A DNA stretch of 61,925 nucleotides from Falsiroseomonas ponticola (GCF_016805305.1 NZ_JAERQN010000019.1:1-61925); one strand, 5' to 3'. Numbered from the stretch's first letter, positions 42,086 to 52,268 are shown. Numbers and translations are program-made. Notes: generated by a model not told the origin, from the sequence alone.

Positions 42086-45000
42086 ATGAGCCACTTCCTC
42101 GACCGCCTGACCTACTTCAAGAAGTACGCGGGCACCTTCAGCAACGGCCACGGCGAGACGACGACCGAGAGCCGCGCCTGGGAGGACGCCTACCGCTCGC
42201 GCTGGGCGCACGACAAGATCGTTCGCTCCACCCACGGCGCGAACTGCACCGGGTCCTGTTCCTGGAAGATCTACGTCAAGGGCGGGATCGTCACCTGGGA
42301 GACGCAGCAGACCGACTACCCGCGCACGCGCCCCGGCCTGCCCAACCACGAGCCGCGCGGCTGCTCGCGCGGCGCGTCCTACTCCTGGTACCTCTACAGC
42401 GCGAACCGGGTGAAGTACCCGATGATCCGCAAGCGCCTCCTCAAGCTGTGGCGCGAGGCGAAGGCGCTGCACGCCGATCCGGTCGCGGCGTGGAAGTCCA
42501 TCCAGGACGATCCCGTGAAGCGCCGCGAGTATCAGCAGGTGCGCGGCCAGGGCGGCTTCGTGCGTGCCAACTGGGACGAGGCGGAGGAGATCATCGCCGC
42601 CGCCAACGTCCACACCGCGAAGCAGCACGGCCCCGACCGCGTCATCGGCTTCTCGCCCATCCCGGCGATGAGCATGGTGAGCTACGCGGCGGGCAGCCGC
42701 TACCTCTCGCTGATCGGCGGCGTCTGCATGTCCTTCTACGACTGGTACTGCGACCTGCCCCCGTCCTCCCCGCAGACCTGGGGCGAGCAGACCGACGTGC
42801 CGGAGAGCGCCGACTGGTACAACGCCGGCTTCATCATGATGTGGGGCTCCAACGTGCCGCAGACGCGCACGCCCGACGCCCACTTCATGGCGGAAGCGCG
42901 CTACCGCGGCACCAAGGTGGTGACCGTCACGCCAGACTATTCCGAGGCGTCCAAATTCGCCGACCTATGGTTGCATCCGAAGCAGGGCACGGACGCCGCG
43001 CTCGCGCTCGCCATGGGCCACGTCATCCTCAGCGAATGGCACGCCAGGGGCCGCGGCGACTACTTCCTCGACTACTGCCGGAAGTACTCCGACATGCCGA
43101 TGCTGGTGCTGCTGTCGGAGCGCGACGGGCGCCTCGTCCCGGACCGGCAGCTTCGCGCGAGCGACCTGGCGGGCAACGCCGGCGAGGGGAACAACCCGGA
43201 CTGGAAGACGGTCGCGATCGACGACGCGACCGGCGCCCCCTACATCCCTACCGGCTCCGTCGGCTTCCGCTGGGGCGAGCAGGGCAAGTGGAACCTCGAG
43301 GGCCGCGACGCCCGCACGCTGGAAAACGTGACGCCGCGTCTGTCGCTCGCGGGCGGCGAGACCGCTCCGGTCGCCTTTCCCTACTTCGGCGACGGCGCAC
43401 CCGAGTTCTTCAATCCGACCAGGCTCGGCGACACGGTCACGCATGAGGTGCCGACCGCCAGCGTCACGCTGGCCGACGGCAGCACGGCGCGCGTCGCGAC
43501 CGTCTACGACCTGTTCCTGGCGAACTACGGTGTGACGGGTCAGGCGGCTTACGACGCGATGGCGCCCTACACCCCGGCCTGGGCGGAGGCCGTCTGCGGC
43601 GTGCCGCGCGCGCAGATCGTCGCCGTCGCGCGGGAATTCGCCGACAACGCCGAGAAGACCCGCGGCAAGTCCATGGTCATCCTCGGGGCCGCGCTGAACC
43701 ACTGGTACCACTCGGACATGAACTACCGCGGCATCATCAACCTGCTGGTGATGTGCGGCTGCGTCGGCCAGTCGGGCGGCGGCTGGGCGCACTACGTCGG
43801 GCAGGAGAAGCTCCGGCCGCAGTCGGGCTGGATCCCGGTCGCCTTCGCCACCGACTGGGCAAGGCCGCCGCGCCAGCAGAACAGCACCTCCTTCTGGTAC
43901 GCCCACACCGACCAGTGGCGCTACGAGACGGTGCAGGTGAAGGACCTGCTCTCGCCGACGGCGCCGAAGCCGCTCTCCGGCGCGCTGATCGATTTCAACA
44001 TCCGCGCCGAACGCATGGGGTGGCTGCCCTCCGCGCCGCAGCTTGTGCGCAACCCGCTGACGATCGCGGGCGAGGCGGAAGCCGCGGGAATGCAGGTGCC
44101 GGCCTATGTCGCGCAGTCGCTGAAGGCCGGCACGCTCGAGATGTCCTGCGAGGATCCCGATCACCCGGCGAACTGGCCGCGCAACCTCTTCGTCTGGCGC
44201 TCCAACCTGCTCGGTTCCTCGGGCAAGGGGCACGAGTACTTCCTGAAGCACCTGCTCGGCACGCAGCACGGCGTGCAGGGCAAGGATCTCGGCGAGCAGG
44301 GCGCCGCGAAGCCCGAGGAGGCCGCCTGGCACGACGAGGCGCCAAAGGGCAAGCTCGACCTGCTGGTGACGCTCGACTTCCGGATGAGCACCACCTGCAT
44401 GTACTCCGACATCGTGCTGCCCACGGCCACCTGGTACGAGAAGCACGACCTCAACACCTCGGACATGCACCCCTTCATCCACCCGCTCTCCGCCGCGGTG
44501 GATCCGGCCTGGGAGAGCCGGACGGACTGGGCGATCTTCCGTGGCATCGCGAAGCGCTTCTCCGCGCTGTGCCACGGGCACCTCGGCAAGGAGCGCGACG
44601 TCGTGCTCACGCCCCTGATGCACGACAGCCCGGGCGAACTCGGCCAGACGCACCAGGTGCGCGACTGGACGAAGGGCGAGGTCGAGCCAATCCCCGGCAA
44701 GACCATGCCGGCGGTGGCCGTGGTGGAGCGCGACTACCCCAATACCTTCGCCCGCTTCACGGCGCTCGGCCCGCTGATGGATAAGCTCGGCAACAACGGC
44801 AAGGGCATGGCGTGGAAGACCGACCACGAGGTCGGCTTCCTTCGCCACCTCAACGGCACGGTCGAGGTGCCGGGCGTCGAGGGCAAGCTGGCGAAGATGG
44901 ACACCGACATCGACGCCTGCGAGACGCTGATGCACCTCGCGCCCGAGACCAACGGCCATGTCGCCGTGAAGGCGTGGGAGGCGCTGGGCAAGGCCACGGG

Positions 45001-45814
45001 GCGCGACCACCGCCACCTCGCCCTGCCGAAGGAGCACGAGGCGATCCGCTTCCGCGACGTGCAGGCGCAGCCACGCAAGATCATCTCCTCGCCGATCTGG
45101 TCGGGGCTGGAGAGCGAGGAGGTCTGCTACAACGCGGGCTACACGAACGTCCACGAGCTGATCCCCTGGCGCACGCTGTCGGGGCGGCAGCAGCTCTACC
45201 AGGACCATCCGTGGATGCTGGCCTTCGGCGAGGCGCTCTGCCTCTACCGTCCGCCGGTGGACCTCCGCGCGCACCAGTCGCTGCACAACGCGAAGCCGAA
45301 CGGCCACCCGGAAGTGGCGCTCAACTTCATCACGCCGCACCAGAAGTGGGGCATCCACAGCGTCTACACCGACAACCTGCTGATGCTGACGCTCTCGCGC
45401 GGCGGGCCGATCGTCTGGATCAGCGAGACCGACGCCGGGACCATGGGCATCGAGGACAACGACTGGGTGGAGGCGTTCAACGCCAACGGCGCGCTCTGCG
45501 CGCGCGCCGTCGTCAGCCAGCGCGTCCCGAAGGGGATGATCATGATGTACCACGCGCAGGAGAAGATCGTGAACGTGCCGGGCAGCGAGATCACGCATGC
45601 CCGCGGCGGCATCCACAACTCCGTCACGCGGGCGACCGTGAAGCCCACGCACATGATCGGCGGCTACGCCCAGCTCGCCTACGGCTTCAACTACTACGGC
45701 ACCATCGGCACCAACCGCGACGAGTTCGTGGTGGTGCGCAAGATGGCCAATGTCGAATGGCTGGACGGCCCGAGGGTCACGCCGCAGGCGGCGGACCTTC
45801 GGGCGGCCGAGTGA
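42086..45814 (+). CDS. narG: Respiratory nitrate reductase alpha subunit
   Basis: A 1242-aa molybdenum enzyme, the normal NarG length. The N-terminal FS0 [4Fe-4S] ligands lie in STHGANCTGSCSWKIY (His and two Cys, residues about 49-58) and RGCSRGASYSWYLY. YADLPPSSP-like context (CDLPPSSPQTWGEQTDVPES) near residue 220 contains the molybdenum-binding Asp region. No Tat signal is present, as in cytoplasmic NarG. It reduces nitrate to nitrite with quinol electrons passed by NarI and NarH. Confidence 0.98.
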   Translation: MSHFLDRLTYFKKYAGTFSNGHGETTTESRAWEDAYRSRWAHDKIVRSTHGANCTGSCSWKIYVKGGIVTWETQQTDYPRTRPGLPNHEPRGCSRGASYSWYLYSANRVKYPMIRKRLLKLWREAKALHADPVAAWKSIQDDPVKRREYQQVRGQGGFVRANWDEAEEIIAAANVHTAKQHGPDRVIGFSPIPAMSMVSYAAGSRYLSLIGGVCMSFYDWYCDLPPSSPQTWGEQTDVPESADWYNAGFIMMWGSNVPQTRTPDAHFMAEARYRGTKVVTVTPDYSEASKFADLWLHPKQGTDAALALAMGHVILSEWHARGRGDYFLDYCRKYSDMPMLVLLSERDGRLVPDRQLRASDLAGNAGEGNNPDWKTVAIDDATGAPYIPTGSVGFRWGEQGKWNLEGRDARTLENVTPRLSLAGGETAPVAFPYFGDGAPEFFNPTRLGDTVTHEVPTASVTLADGSTARVATVYDLFLANYGVTGQAAYDAMAPYTPAWAEAVCGVPRAQIVAVAREFADNAEKTRGKSMVILGAALNHWYHSDMNYRGIINLLVMCGCVGQSGGGWAHYVGQEKLRPQSGWIPVAFATDWARPPRQQNSTSFWYAHTDQWRYETVQVKDLLSPTAPKPLSGALIDFNIRAERMGWLPSAPQLVRNPLTIAGEAEAAGMQVPAYVAQSLKAGTLEMSCEDPDHPANWPRNLFVWRSNLLGSSGKGHEYFLKHLLGTQHGVQGKDLGEQGAAKPEEAAWHDEAPKGKLDLLVTLDFRMSTTCMYSDIVLPTATWYEKHDLNTSDMHPFIHPLSAAVDPAWESRTDWAIFRGIAKRFSALCHGHLGKERDVVLTPLMHDSPGELGQTHQVRDWTKGEVEPIPGKTMPAVAVVERDYPNTFARFTALGPLMDKLGNNGKGMAWKTDHEVGFLRHLNGTVEVPGVEGKLAKMDTDIDACETLMHLAPETNGHVAVKAWEALGKATGRDHRHLALPKEHEAIRFRDVQAQPRKIISSPIWSGLESEEVCYNAGYTNVHELIPWRTLSGRQQLYQDHPWMLAFGEALCLYRPPVDLRAHQSLHNAKPNGHPEVALNFITPHQKWGIHSVYTDNLLMLTLSRGGPIVWISETDAGTMGIEDNDWVEAFNANGALCARAVVSQRVPKGMIMMYHAQEKIVNVPGSEITHARGGIHNSVTRATVKPTHMIGGYAQLAYGFNYYGTIGTNRDEFVVVRKMANVEWLDGPRVTPQAADLRAAE

Positions 45815-45842
45815 AGCGCGGGATGGGAAAGGAGATCACGCC

Positions 45843-47411
45843 ATGAAGATCCGCGCGCAGATCGCGATGGTGCTCAACCTCGACAAGTGCATCGGCTGTC
45901 ACACCTGCTCCGTCACCTGCAAGCAGGTCTGGACCAGCCGCGAGGGCGTCGAATACGCCTGGTTCAACAACGTCGAGACCAAGCCCGGCATCGGCTACCC
46001 GAAGGACTGGGAAAACCAGGACCGCTGGAAGGGCGGCTGGACGCGCAAGCGCAACGGCACGCTGCAGCCCAGGATCGGCGCGAAGTGGCGCATCCTGGCG
46101 AACATCTTCGCCAACCCGGACCTGCCGGAGATCGACGACTACTACGAGCCCTTCACCTTCGACTACACGCACCTGCAGACCGCGCCGGAGAGCGAGACGA
46201 TGCCCGTCGCGCGCCCGGTGTCGCTGCTGACCGGCGAGCGCATGGAGATCAAGTGGGGCCCGAACTGGGAGGAGATCCTGGGCACGGAGTTCCGCAAGCG
46301 CAGCGCCGATCGCAACTTCGACGGCATCCAGAAGAAGATCTACGGCGAGTTCGAGAAGACCTTCATGTTCTACCTGCCGCGGCTGTGCGAGCACTGCCTC
46401 AATCCGGCCTGCGTCGCCTCCTGCCCCTCGGGCTCGATCTACAAGCGCGAGGAGGACGGCATCGTCCTGATCGACCAGGAGAAGTGCCGCGGCTGGCGCA
46501 TGTGCGTCTCCGCCTGCCCCTACAAGAAGATCTACTACAACTGGCAGTCCGGCAAGGCGGAGAAGTGCATCTTCTGCTACCCGCGCATCGAGGCGGGCGA
46601 GCCGACGGTGTGCTCCGAGACCTGCGTCGGGCGCATCCGCTATCTCGGCGTGATGCTCTACGACGCCGACCGCATCCAGCAGGCCGCGGCGACGGAGAAC
46701 GAGCAGCACCTGTACCAGGAGCAACTCGACCTCTTCCTCGATCCCGAGGATCCGCAGGTCATCGCGCAGGCCCGCGCCGACGGCGTGCCGGAAGCGTGGC
46801 TGGAAGCGGCGCGGTGCAGCCCGGTCTACCGGATGGCGATCGACTGGAAGATCGCCTTCCCGCTGCACCCCGAGTACCGCACGCTGCCGATGGTCTGGTA
46901 CGTGCCGCCGCTCTCGCCCGTGCAGTCGGCGGCCGAGGCGGGACATGTCGGCTGGAAGGACGGCCTGCCCGACGTCGAGAGCCTGCGCATCCCGGTGAAG
47001 TACCTCGCCAACCTGCTCACCGCGGGGGCCGAGGCGCCGGTCGTCAGCGCACTGCAGCGGATGATGGCGATGCGCATGCACATGCGGGCCCGCACCGTGG
47101 AGAACCGCGACGACACGGCGATCCTGGCCCGCGTCGGCATGACGGCGGAACAGGTCGAGCTGATGTACCAGACCCTGGCCATCGCCAACTACGAGGATCG
47201 CTACGTCATCCCCTCGACGCATCGCGAATACGCCGAGAACGCCTTCGACCTGAAGTCGTCCTGCGGCTTCACCTTCGGCCAAGGCTGCTACGACGGCCGC
47301 ACCGTCGGCAACCTGTTCAGCGCGACCGGCCCCTCCGCGGGCCGCATGGCGCCGCCGGCGATCCGCGAGGCGAACGAAGCCGCCGCCGCGACACAGGAGA
47401 CCGGCCGATGA
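45843..47411 (+). CDS. narH: Respiratory nitrate reductase beta subunit
   Basis: A 522-aa iron-sulfur protein with four cysteine clusters: LDKCIGCHTCSVTCKQVW at the start, LCEHCLNPACVASCPSG, CRGWRMCVSACPYKKIYY (one Cys replaced by Trp, the typical [3Fe-4S] site) and KCIFCYPRIEAGEPTVC. AAGGAGA lies about 8 nt before the ATG at 45843. It passes electrons from NarI to NarG. The stop overlaps narJ by ATGA. Confidence 0.98.
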   Translation: MKIRAQIAMVLNLDKCIGCHTCSVTCKQVWTSREGVEYAWFNNVETKPGIGYPKDWENQDRWKGGWTRKRNGTLQPRIGAKWRILANIFANPDLPEIDDYYEPFTFDYTHLQTAPESETMPVARPVSLLTGERMEIKWGPNWEEILGTEFRKRSADRNFDGIQKKIYGEFEKTFMFYLPRLCEHCLNPACVASCPSGSIYKREEDGIVLIDQEKCRGWRMCVSACPYKKIYYNWQSGKAEKCIFCYPRIEAGEPTVCSETCVGRIRYLGVMLYDADRIQQAAATENEQHLYQEQLDLFLDPEDPQVIAQARADGVPEAWLEAARCSPVYRMAIDWKIAFPLHPEYRTLPMVWYVPPLSPVQSAAEAGHVGWKDGLPDVESLRIPVKYLANLLTAGAEAPVVSALQRMMAMRMHMRARTVENRDDTAILARVGMTAEQVELMYQTLAIANYEDRYVIPSTHREYAENAFDLKSSCGFTFGQGCYDGRTVGNLFSATGPSAGRMAPPAIREANEAAAATQETGR

Positions 47412-48115
47412 ACCGCCGCCTCGCCATCCTCTCCGTCCTGCTGCGCTACCCGGACGCGGCGTTGCGGGCGGACCTGCCGGAGATCGGGCGCGCGATCCCG
47501 GCCGCCGGCTTCCGTTCGGACCTCGCGCCGCGCATCGCGCGGCTCGTGCGCCGGCTCGGCCTCGGCGACGGGCTCGACCGCGAGGAGGCCTATGTGCGCC
47601 TCTTCGACCGGGGCCGGGGGACCAGCCTGCACCTCTTCGAGCATGTTCACGGCGACACCCGCAACCGCGGGCCGGCGATGATCGAGCTGGCGCAGGTCTA
47701 CGAGCAGGCCGGCTTCGCGATGGATGCGCGCGAGCTGCCGGACTTCCTGCCGCTCTTCCTCGAATTCTGCGCCCATGCGCCGGCGGAGGTGACGACGAAC
47801 CTGCTCGGCCAGTGCGCGCCGATCCTCGACGGGCTGCATGCGAAGTTGCTCGGCCGCGGCAGTTCCGATGCGCGCGCCTACGCCGCCGTGCTTGCCGCCA
47901 CGCTGGCCGAGGCCGGGATTCGCCCGGCGCAGCAGCCGACGGCCGAGCAGGAACGGAGCGACGCCGAGGAATTCGCTGAGCTCGATGCGGCCTGGGAGGC
48001 CGAGCCCGTGGTGTTCGGCCCTGAATCCGACCCCGACAAGCAGGGCGCCCGCGCGAAGGTGGGTGCCATGATCGACCGCCTGCGCGGGCTGCGCGCCAGC
48101 CACGCCATCCGCTGA
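47408..48115 (+). CDS. narJ: Nitrate reductase assembly chaperone
   Basis: A 235-aa NarJ-type chaperone for cofactor insertion into NarG. The start LAILSVLLRYPDAAL, SLHLFEHVHGDTRNRGPAM near 75 and ELPDFLPLFLEF near 112 are family segments. The C-terminus is acidic. ATG 47408 overlaps the narH stop, in standard narGHJI order. Confidence 0.95.
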   Translation: MNRRLAILSVLLRYPDAALRADLPEIGRAIPAAGFRSDLAPRIARLVRRLGLGDGLDREEAYVRLFDRGRGTSLHLFEHVHGDTRNRGPAMIELAQVYEQAGFAMDARELPDFLPLFLEFCAHAPAEVTTNLLGQCAPILDGLHAKLLGRGSSDARAYAAVLAATLAEAGIRPAQQPTAEQERSDAEEFAELDAAWEAEPVVFGPESDPDKQGARAKVGAMIDRLRGLRASHAIR

Positions 48116-48127
48116 AGGAGCGACGCC

Positions 48128-48925
48128 ATGTCCGTCGTCTGGACCGGCTTCACCGACTACCTCCACGACTTCCTGTTCGGGATCTATCCCTACATCTGCA
48201 TGGGCGTGTTCGTGATCGGCTCGCTCATCCGCTTCGACCGCGACCAGTACACCTGGCGCTCCGGCTCGTCCCAGATGCTGCGCGCCAAGCAGCTGCGCTG
48301 GGGCTCGAACCTCTTCCACTACAGCATCCTCTTCCTGTTCTTCGGCCACTTCTTCGGGCTGCTGACGCCGCACTGGGCCTATGAATGGGCGATCGCGCCG
48401 GCCGACAAGCAGCTCGTCGCGGTCACCGCCGGCGGCATCGCCGGCGCGGTCTGCTTCGTCGGACTGTCGCTGCTGCTGCACCGGCGGCTCTACGACCCGC
48501 GCATCCGCCGCACCTCGACCTACGCCGACACTTTCATCCTGGTGCTGCTCTGGGTGCAGCTCAGCCTCGGCCTCATCACACTGCCCTTCTCGCTCGGGCA
48601 CAGCGATGGCCTTGCGATGCTCAAGCTCTCCGGCTGGGCGCAGGCGATCGTCACTTTCCAGGGCGGGGCGGCGGACATCATCCGCGGGCTGGACTTCCCC
48701 TATCTCGCCCATCTGGTGCTCGGAATGACGCTGTTCCTCGTCACGCCGTTCACACGCCTCGTGCACATCTTCTCCGCGCCGGTCTGGTACCTGTTCCGCT
48801 CCTGGCAGATCGTCCGCGTCCGCGGCGGCTCGACCGCGCGGCCCGGCCCGGTGCAGCGGCCAGGCCTGGTGCCCATCCCCGCGCCCGTCCTGGCGGACGA
48901 GCGCCCCCGCGTGCCGGCGGAGTGA
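48128..48925 (+). CDS. narI: Respiratory nitrate reductase gamma subunit
   Basis: A 265-aa membrane cytochrome b with five predicted helices. Heme-ligand histidines occur in LFHYSILFLFFGHFFGLLTP and in YLAHLVLGMTLFLVTPFTRLVH. It takes electrons from quinol at the periplasmic side. A proline/arginine-rich C-terminal tail of about 30 residues is longer than in the common 225-240-aa form. Confidence 0.97.
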   Translation: MSVVWTGFTDYLHDFLFGIYPYICMGVFVIGSLIRFDRDQYTWRSGSSQMLRAKQLRWGSNLFHYSILFLFFGHFFGLLTPHWAYEWAIAPADKQLVAVTAGGIAGAVCFVGLSLLLHRRLYDPRIRRTSTYADTFILVLLWVQLSLGLITLPFSLGHSDGLAMLKLSGWAQAIVTFQGGAADIIRGLDFPYLAHLVLGMTLFLVTPFTRLVHIFSAPVWYLFRSWQIVRVRGGSTARPGPVQRPGLVPIPAPVLADERPRVPAE

Positions 48926-48931
48926 CAGACC

Positions 48932-49777
48932 ATGGCCGTCCACTACCACCCGCGTCCCGCCGCCCCGACGCCGGCACCGAAGGCCCAGGGGCCGGCGTTG
49001 CCCGAGCACGACATCACCGTGAACGGCAGCGTCATCACCGCGCGCGACGTCGCGGCCGAGATGCAGCACCACCCCGCCGGCAGCCCCGACGCGGCGTGGG
49101 ATGCGGCCGCACGCGCCCTTGTCGTGCGCCGCCTGCTGCTCGACGCCGCGGCCGAGGCCGGCACCGCCGCGGCCGGGGAGGCAGAGGAGGACGCGGCGAT
49201 CTTGGCACTTCTCGCCGCCGAGATCCGTATCCCCACGCCGGACAAGGCGGCCCGCCGCCGCTGGTTCGCCGCCCATCCGGAGCGGTTCGGCCGGCCGGAG
49301 GCGTGGGAGGCCAGCCACATCCTGATCGCCGCCGATCCGGAAGTGCCGGAGGAGCGTGCGGCAGCCGAGGCGCGGGCGCGCGATCTCCTCGCGCAGGTCA
49401 GGGCGGCGCCGTGGCGCCTGGCGGAACTCGCGCGCCTCCACTCGGACTGCCCCTCGCGGGAAGAGGGCGGCGACCTCGGCCGCATCGCCCGCGGCTCCAC
49501 CGTGTCGGAGTTCGAGGCGGCGCTCGCCGGTGCCACGGCCGGCAGGCTCCTCCCCGAGCCGGTACCAACCCGCTACGGGCTGCACGTCGTGCATGTGCAT
49601 CGCCACCTCCCGGCCCAGGCGGTGGCCTTCGAGGACGTGGCGGAGGAGGTCGCCCGCGACCTCGTCCGCGCCTCCTGGGAGGCGGCGGCGCGGCAGTACA
49701 TCGCCGTGCTGGCCTCCCGCGCGAAGATCGAGGGCTACGCCTTCGACGGCGTCGCCTCAGGCCCCCTCGTGCAGTAG
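48932..49777 (+). CDS. PpiC/parvulin-type peptidyl-prolyl isomerase of the nar operon
   Basis: A 281-aa protein with a parvulin domain at about residues 125-225: WEASHILIAADPEVPEERA, SREEGGDLGRIARGSTV and PEPVPTRYGLHVVHVHRH. The N-terminal part is a helical chaperone-like region; no signal peptide is seen, so it probably acts in the cytoplasm. It follows narI by 6 bp, as parvulin genes do in several nar operons, and probably helps fold the reductase. Confidence 0.88.
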   Translation: MAVHYHPRPAAPTPAPKAQGPALPEHDITVNGSVITARDVAAEMQHHPAGSPDAAWDAAARALVVRRLLLDAAAEAGTAAAGEAEEDAAILALLAAEIRIPTPDKAARRRWFAAHPERFGRPEAWEASHILIAADPEVPEERAAAEARARDLLAQVRAAPWRLAELARLHSDCPSREEGGDLGRIARGSTVSEFEAALAGATAGRLLPEPVPTRYGLHVVHVHRHLPAQAVAFEDVAEEVARDLVRASWEAAARQYIAVLASRAKIEGYAFDGVASGPLVQ

Positions 49778-49789
49778 CGGGAGGATGCG

Positions 49790-50296
49790 ATGGACGCGGT
49801 GGAGGCGGAGGTCGGCGGCCTCGGGTCCGACCTCCTCGCGGATCCCTGCGCCTTCCTGGCGGCGGAGCATGGCCGCCAGCGCGCGCTGCTCGGCCACCTT
49901 GAACGCCTCGCGCGGCGCGCGCACGGGGCCGCGCAGCCGGCGATCGCCAAGGCCCTCGTCGCCTGGCTCGCTTGCGAGCTGCCGCTGCACCTGACCGACG
50001 AGGCCGACAGCATCATGCCCCGGCTGGCGGCAGCGGCGCCCGCGCTCGTGGTCCGCCTCGAGGCCGAGGACCTGGCGCTGCGCGACCTCCGCCAGAAACT
50101 CCGAGAGGCCGTGGCACCGATCGCCGCCGGCCACGCGGCGCCAGACGGATTCGCGGCGACGGCCCTGGCCTTCGCGCAGCTCTACCGGCAGCGCCTCGCC
50201 ACCGAGGAGGCGGAGGTCCTGCCGACCGCGCGTCGCGTGCTGGACGCGGCCGCCTTCGACGCCATCGCCGCCGAGATGCGGCAACGCCGGAATTGA
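49790..50296 (+). CDS. Degenerate hemerythrin-like protein
   Basis: A 168-aa helical bundle. One hemerythrin HxxxE-type site is present (LPLHLTDEADSIMP, about 67-80). The matching second site, YRQRLATEEAEVLP, has lost the histidine. The di-iron centre is therefore incomplete, and the protein may sense or bind something else. It follows ppiC closely and precedes moeA. Confidence 0.65.
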   Translation: MDAVEAEVGGLGSDLLADPCAFLAAEHGRQRALLGHLERLARRAHGAAQPAIAKALVAWLACELPLHLTDEADSIMPRLAAAAPALVVRLEAEDLALRDLRQKLREAVAPIAAGHAAPDGFAATALAFAQLYRQRLATEEAEVLPTARRVLDAAAFDAIAAEMRQRRN

Positions 50297-50311
50297 GGGG
50301 GGGAGGGCGAC

Positions 50312-51550
50312 ATGCCCGACGGATCGCGTGTGTGCGGCTGCGACGAACAGGACGGGCTGATCGCGCCCGACGTCGCGCTGCGCATCCTGCTCGACGACGC
50401 GGCGCCGGTCGCACGCGAAGCCACGATGCCGGCGACCGCCGCGCTGGGCCGCGTGCTGGCGCGCGCCGTCGTGGCGGAATGTGACCTGCCGCCCTTCGAC
50501 CAGGCGGCCATGGACGGCTTCGGCTTCACGGCCGCAGATTGCGCGGCCGATGTGCCGCCCCGCCTGGGCCGCCGGATTGCCGCGGGCGACGCGCCCGGTA
50601 CGGAGGTCGCGCCGGGCGAGGCGGTGCGCATCCTGACCGGTGCCGCGGTCCCCGCCGGGGTCGCCGCCGTCCTGATGGAGGAGCACGCCGCGGTGCGCGC
50701 CGGCCAGGTGCGGGCTCGGCGGCGGCCGCGGCTGGGCCAGAACATCCGCCGGCGCGGCGAGGACGTCACCGCGGGCACCGAGGTCCTGGCGCCCGGCACG
50801 CGCCTCGGCGCGCGGCACGTGGCGCTGCTGGCCGCGCTCGGCGTCCCCCGCGTGCACGTCCGGGATCGCGTGCGCGTGGCGCTGCTGTCCAACGGCAACG
50901 AGCTCGACGGGCGGCAGGGGCTGCGGGACAGCAACCGTCCGATGCTCAGGGCGGTGCTCGCGGGCCAGCCGGCGGAGGTCGAGGATCTCGGGCTGCTGCC
51001 CGACGATCCGGTTCGGCTCGCCGCCGCGCTGCGGGAGACGGCGGCGCGGGCGGACCTGATCCTCGCCTCCGGCGGCGTCTCCGGCAGCGACGCGGACTAC
51101 CTGCCGGCCGCGCTCGCGGCCGCGGGCGGCGAGGTCGAGGTGCTGAGGCTGGCGCAGAAGCCCGGCAAGCCGCTGGCGCATGGGCGGCTCGGCGCCGCGC
51201 GCTGCCTGTTCCTGCCCGGCAATCCGGTAGCAGCCCTCGTCGGGATGCTGACGCTCGGCCTGCCGCTGCTGCACCGCCTCGCGGGGCTGCACGCCGCGGC
51301 GCCGCGCCTCACGCCCTGCGTCCTGGCCGAGGGCTTCGCGCGCCAGCCCGGCCGCGTCGAGTATGTCCCCGTGCGGACCCTTGGCGAGACCGAGGACGGT
51401 CTGCTGCTGGTGGAGCGGACGGGCCCGGCCGGATCGGCACGGCTGCTGCCGCTTGCCGCCGCCGAGGGCCTGCTGCGCGTCCCGGCAGCGCTCGATTCCG
51501 TCCCCGTGGGCAGCCGCTTCGGCATGCTGCCCCTGCAGGGGATCGCCTGA
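50312..51550 (+). CDS. moeA: Molybdopterin molybdotransferase MoeA
   Basis: A 412-aa enzyme that inserts molybdate into adenylylated molybdopterin. PPFDQAAMDGFGF (about 53-65), RILTGAAVPAG (about 108-118), ILASGGVSGSDADYL (about 250-264) and FLPGNPVAALVGML (about 303-316) are the MoeA signatures. Placement in the nar operon matches the cofactor demand of NarG. Confidence 0.95.
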   Translation: MPDGSRVCGCDEQDGLIAPDVALRILLDDAAPVAREATMPATAALGRVLARAVVAECDLPPFDQAAMDGFGFTAADCAADVPPRLGRRIAAGDAPGTEVAPGEAVRILTGAAVPAGVAAVLMEEHAAVRAGQVRARRRPRLGQNIRRRGEDVTAGTEVLAPGTRLGARHVALLAALGVPRVHVRDRVRVALLSNGNELDGRQGLRDSNRPMLRAVLAGQPAEVEDLGLLPDDPVRLAAALRETAARADLILASGGVSGSDADYLPAALAAAGGEVEVLRLAQKPGKPLAHGRLGAARCLFLPGNPVAALVGMLTLGLPLLHRLAGLHAAAPRLTPCVLAEGFARQPGRVEYVPVRTLGETEDGLLLVERTGPAGSARLLPLAAAEGLLRVPAALDSVPVGSRFGMLPLQGIA

Positions 51551-51551
51551 G

Positions 51552-52268
51552 ATGGCCAGCGCCAACCCTACCCGGCCGACCCGTGGGGCGCTGCGTCGCC
51601 TCGTGGACGGGTTCGACCGCTTCCGCGACCAGCACTTCGAGCACGACCACGAGCTGTACGATACGCTGCTCGACGGCCAGCGGCCGGAGGTGATGGTGAT
51701 CGCCTGCTCGGACAGCCGCACCGACCCCGCCATCATCTGCGGCGCCGAGCCAGGCGATCTTTTCGTGGTGCGCAACGTCGCCGCGCTGGTGCCGACCTAC
51801 GAGCCGGACCGCCGGCCGCGCGGCACCTCGGCGGCGATCGAGTTCGGCGTGGTCGCGCTCGGCGTGCGGCACGTGATCGTGCTCGGGCACAGCTTCTGCG
51901 CTGGCGTCCGGTGCCTGCTGGAGCATGACCACGGCGCCCGGCGCTTCGACTTCGTCTCGGACTGGGTCGAGATCGCCTCGGAGGTGCGCGACGAGATGGA
52001 CGGGCTGGTGACCGAGGCCGACCGGCCGGTCATCGCGCGCCGGGCCGAGCAGGCGGCCGTGCTGGCGAGCCTTAGGCACCTCCACAGCTACCCCTTCATC
52101 GCAGAGCGCGTGGCGGATGGGCGGCTCTCCCTGCACGGCTGGTACTTCCACTTCGGCTGGGGCCTGCTGCAGGCCGCGGAGGGACCGGACGGCCCGTTCC
52201 GCCAGGTGGACCGCGGCATGCCGCCGGCGCCCGCCATGGGCCGCGCCGCAGCGGAGCCACCGGCATGA
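51552..52268 (+). CDS. Beta-class carbonic anhydrase
   Basis: A 238-aa zinc enzyme interconverting CO2 and bicarbonate. The zinc and catalytic residues are in VIACSDSRTDP (Cys and Asp, about 49-59) and VIVLGHSFCAGV (His and Cys, about 112-123). The start is ATG 51552, two bases after the moeA stop. The reason for its place in a nitrate operon is not clear; pH or CO2 balance is possible. Confidence 0.92.
   Translation: MASANPTRPTRGALRRLVDGFDRFRDQHFEHDHELYDTLLDGQRPEVMVIACSDSRTDPAIICGAEPGDLFVVRNVAALVPTYEPDRRPRGTSAAIEFGVVALGVRHVIVLGHSFCAGVRCLLEHDHGARRFDFVSDWVEIASEVRDEMDGLVTEADRPVIARRAEQAAVLASLRHLHSYPFIAERVADGRLSLHGWYFHFGWGLLQAAEGPDGPFRQVDRGMPPAPAMGRAAAEPPA

Noticed and set aside
42965..45652. 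An 895-codon minus-strand ORF opposite narG
   Set aside because: Shadow of narG; no ribosome site, no motif, and an Arg/His/Val-rich composition.
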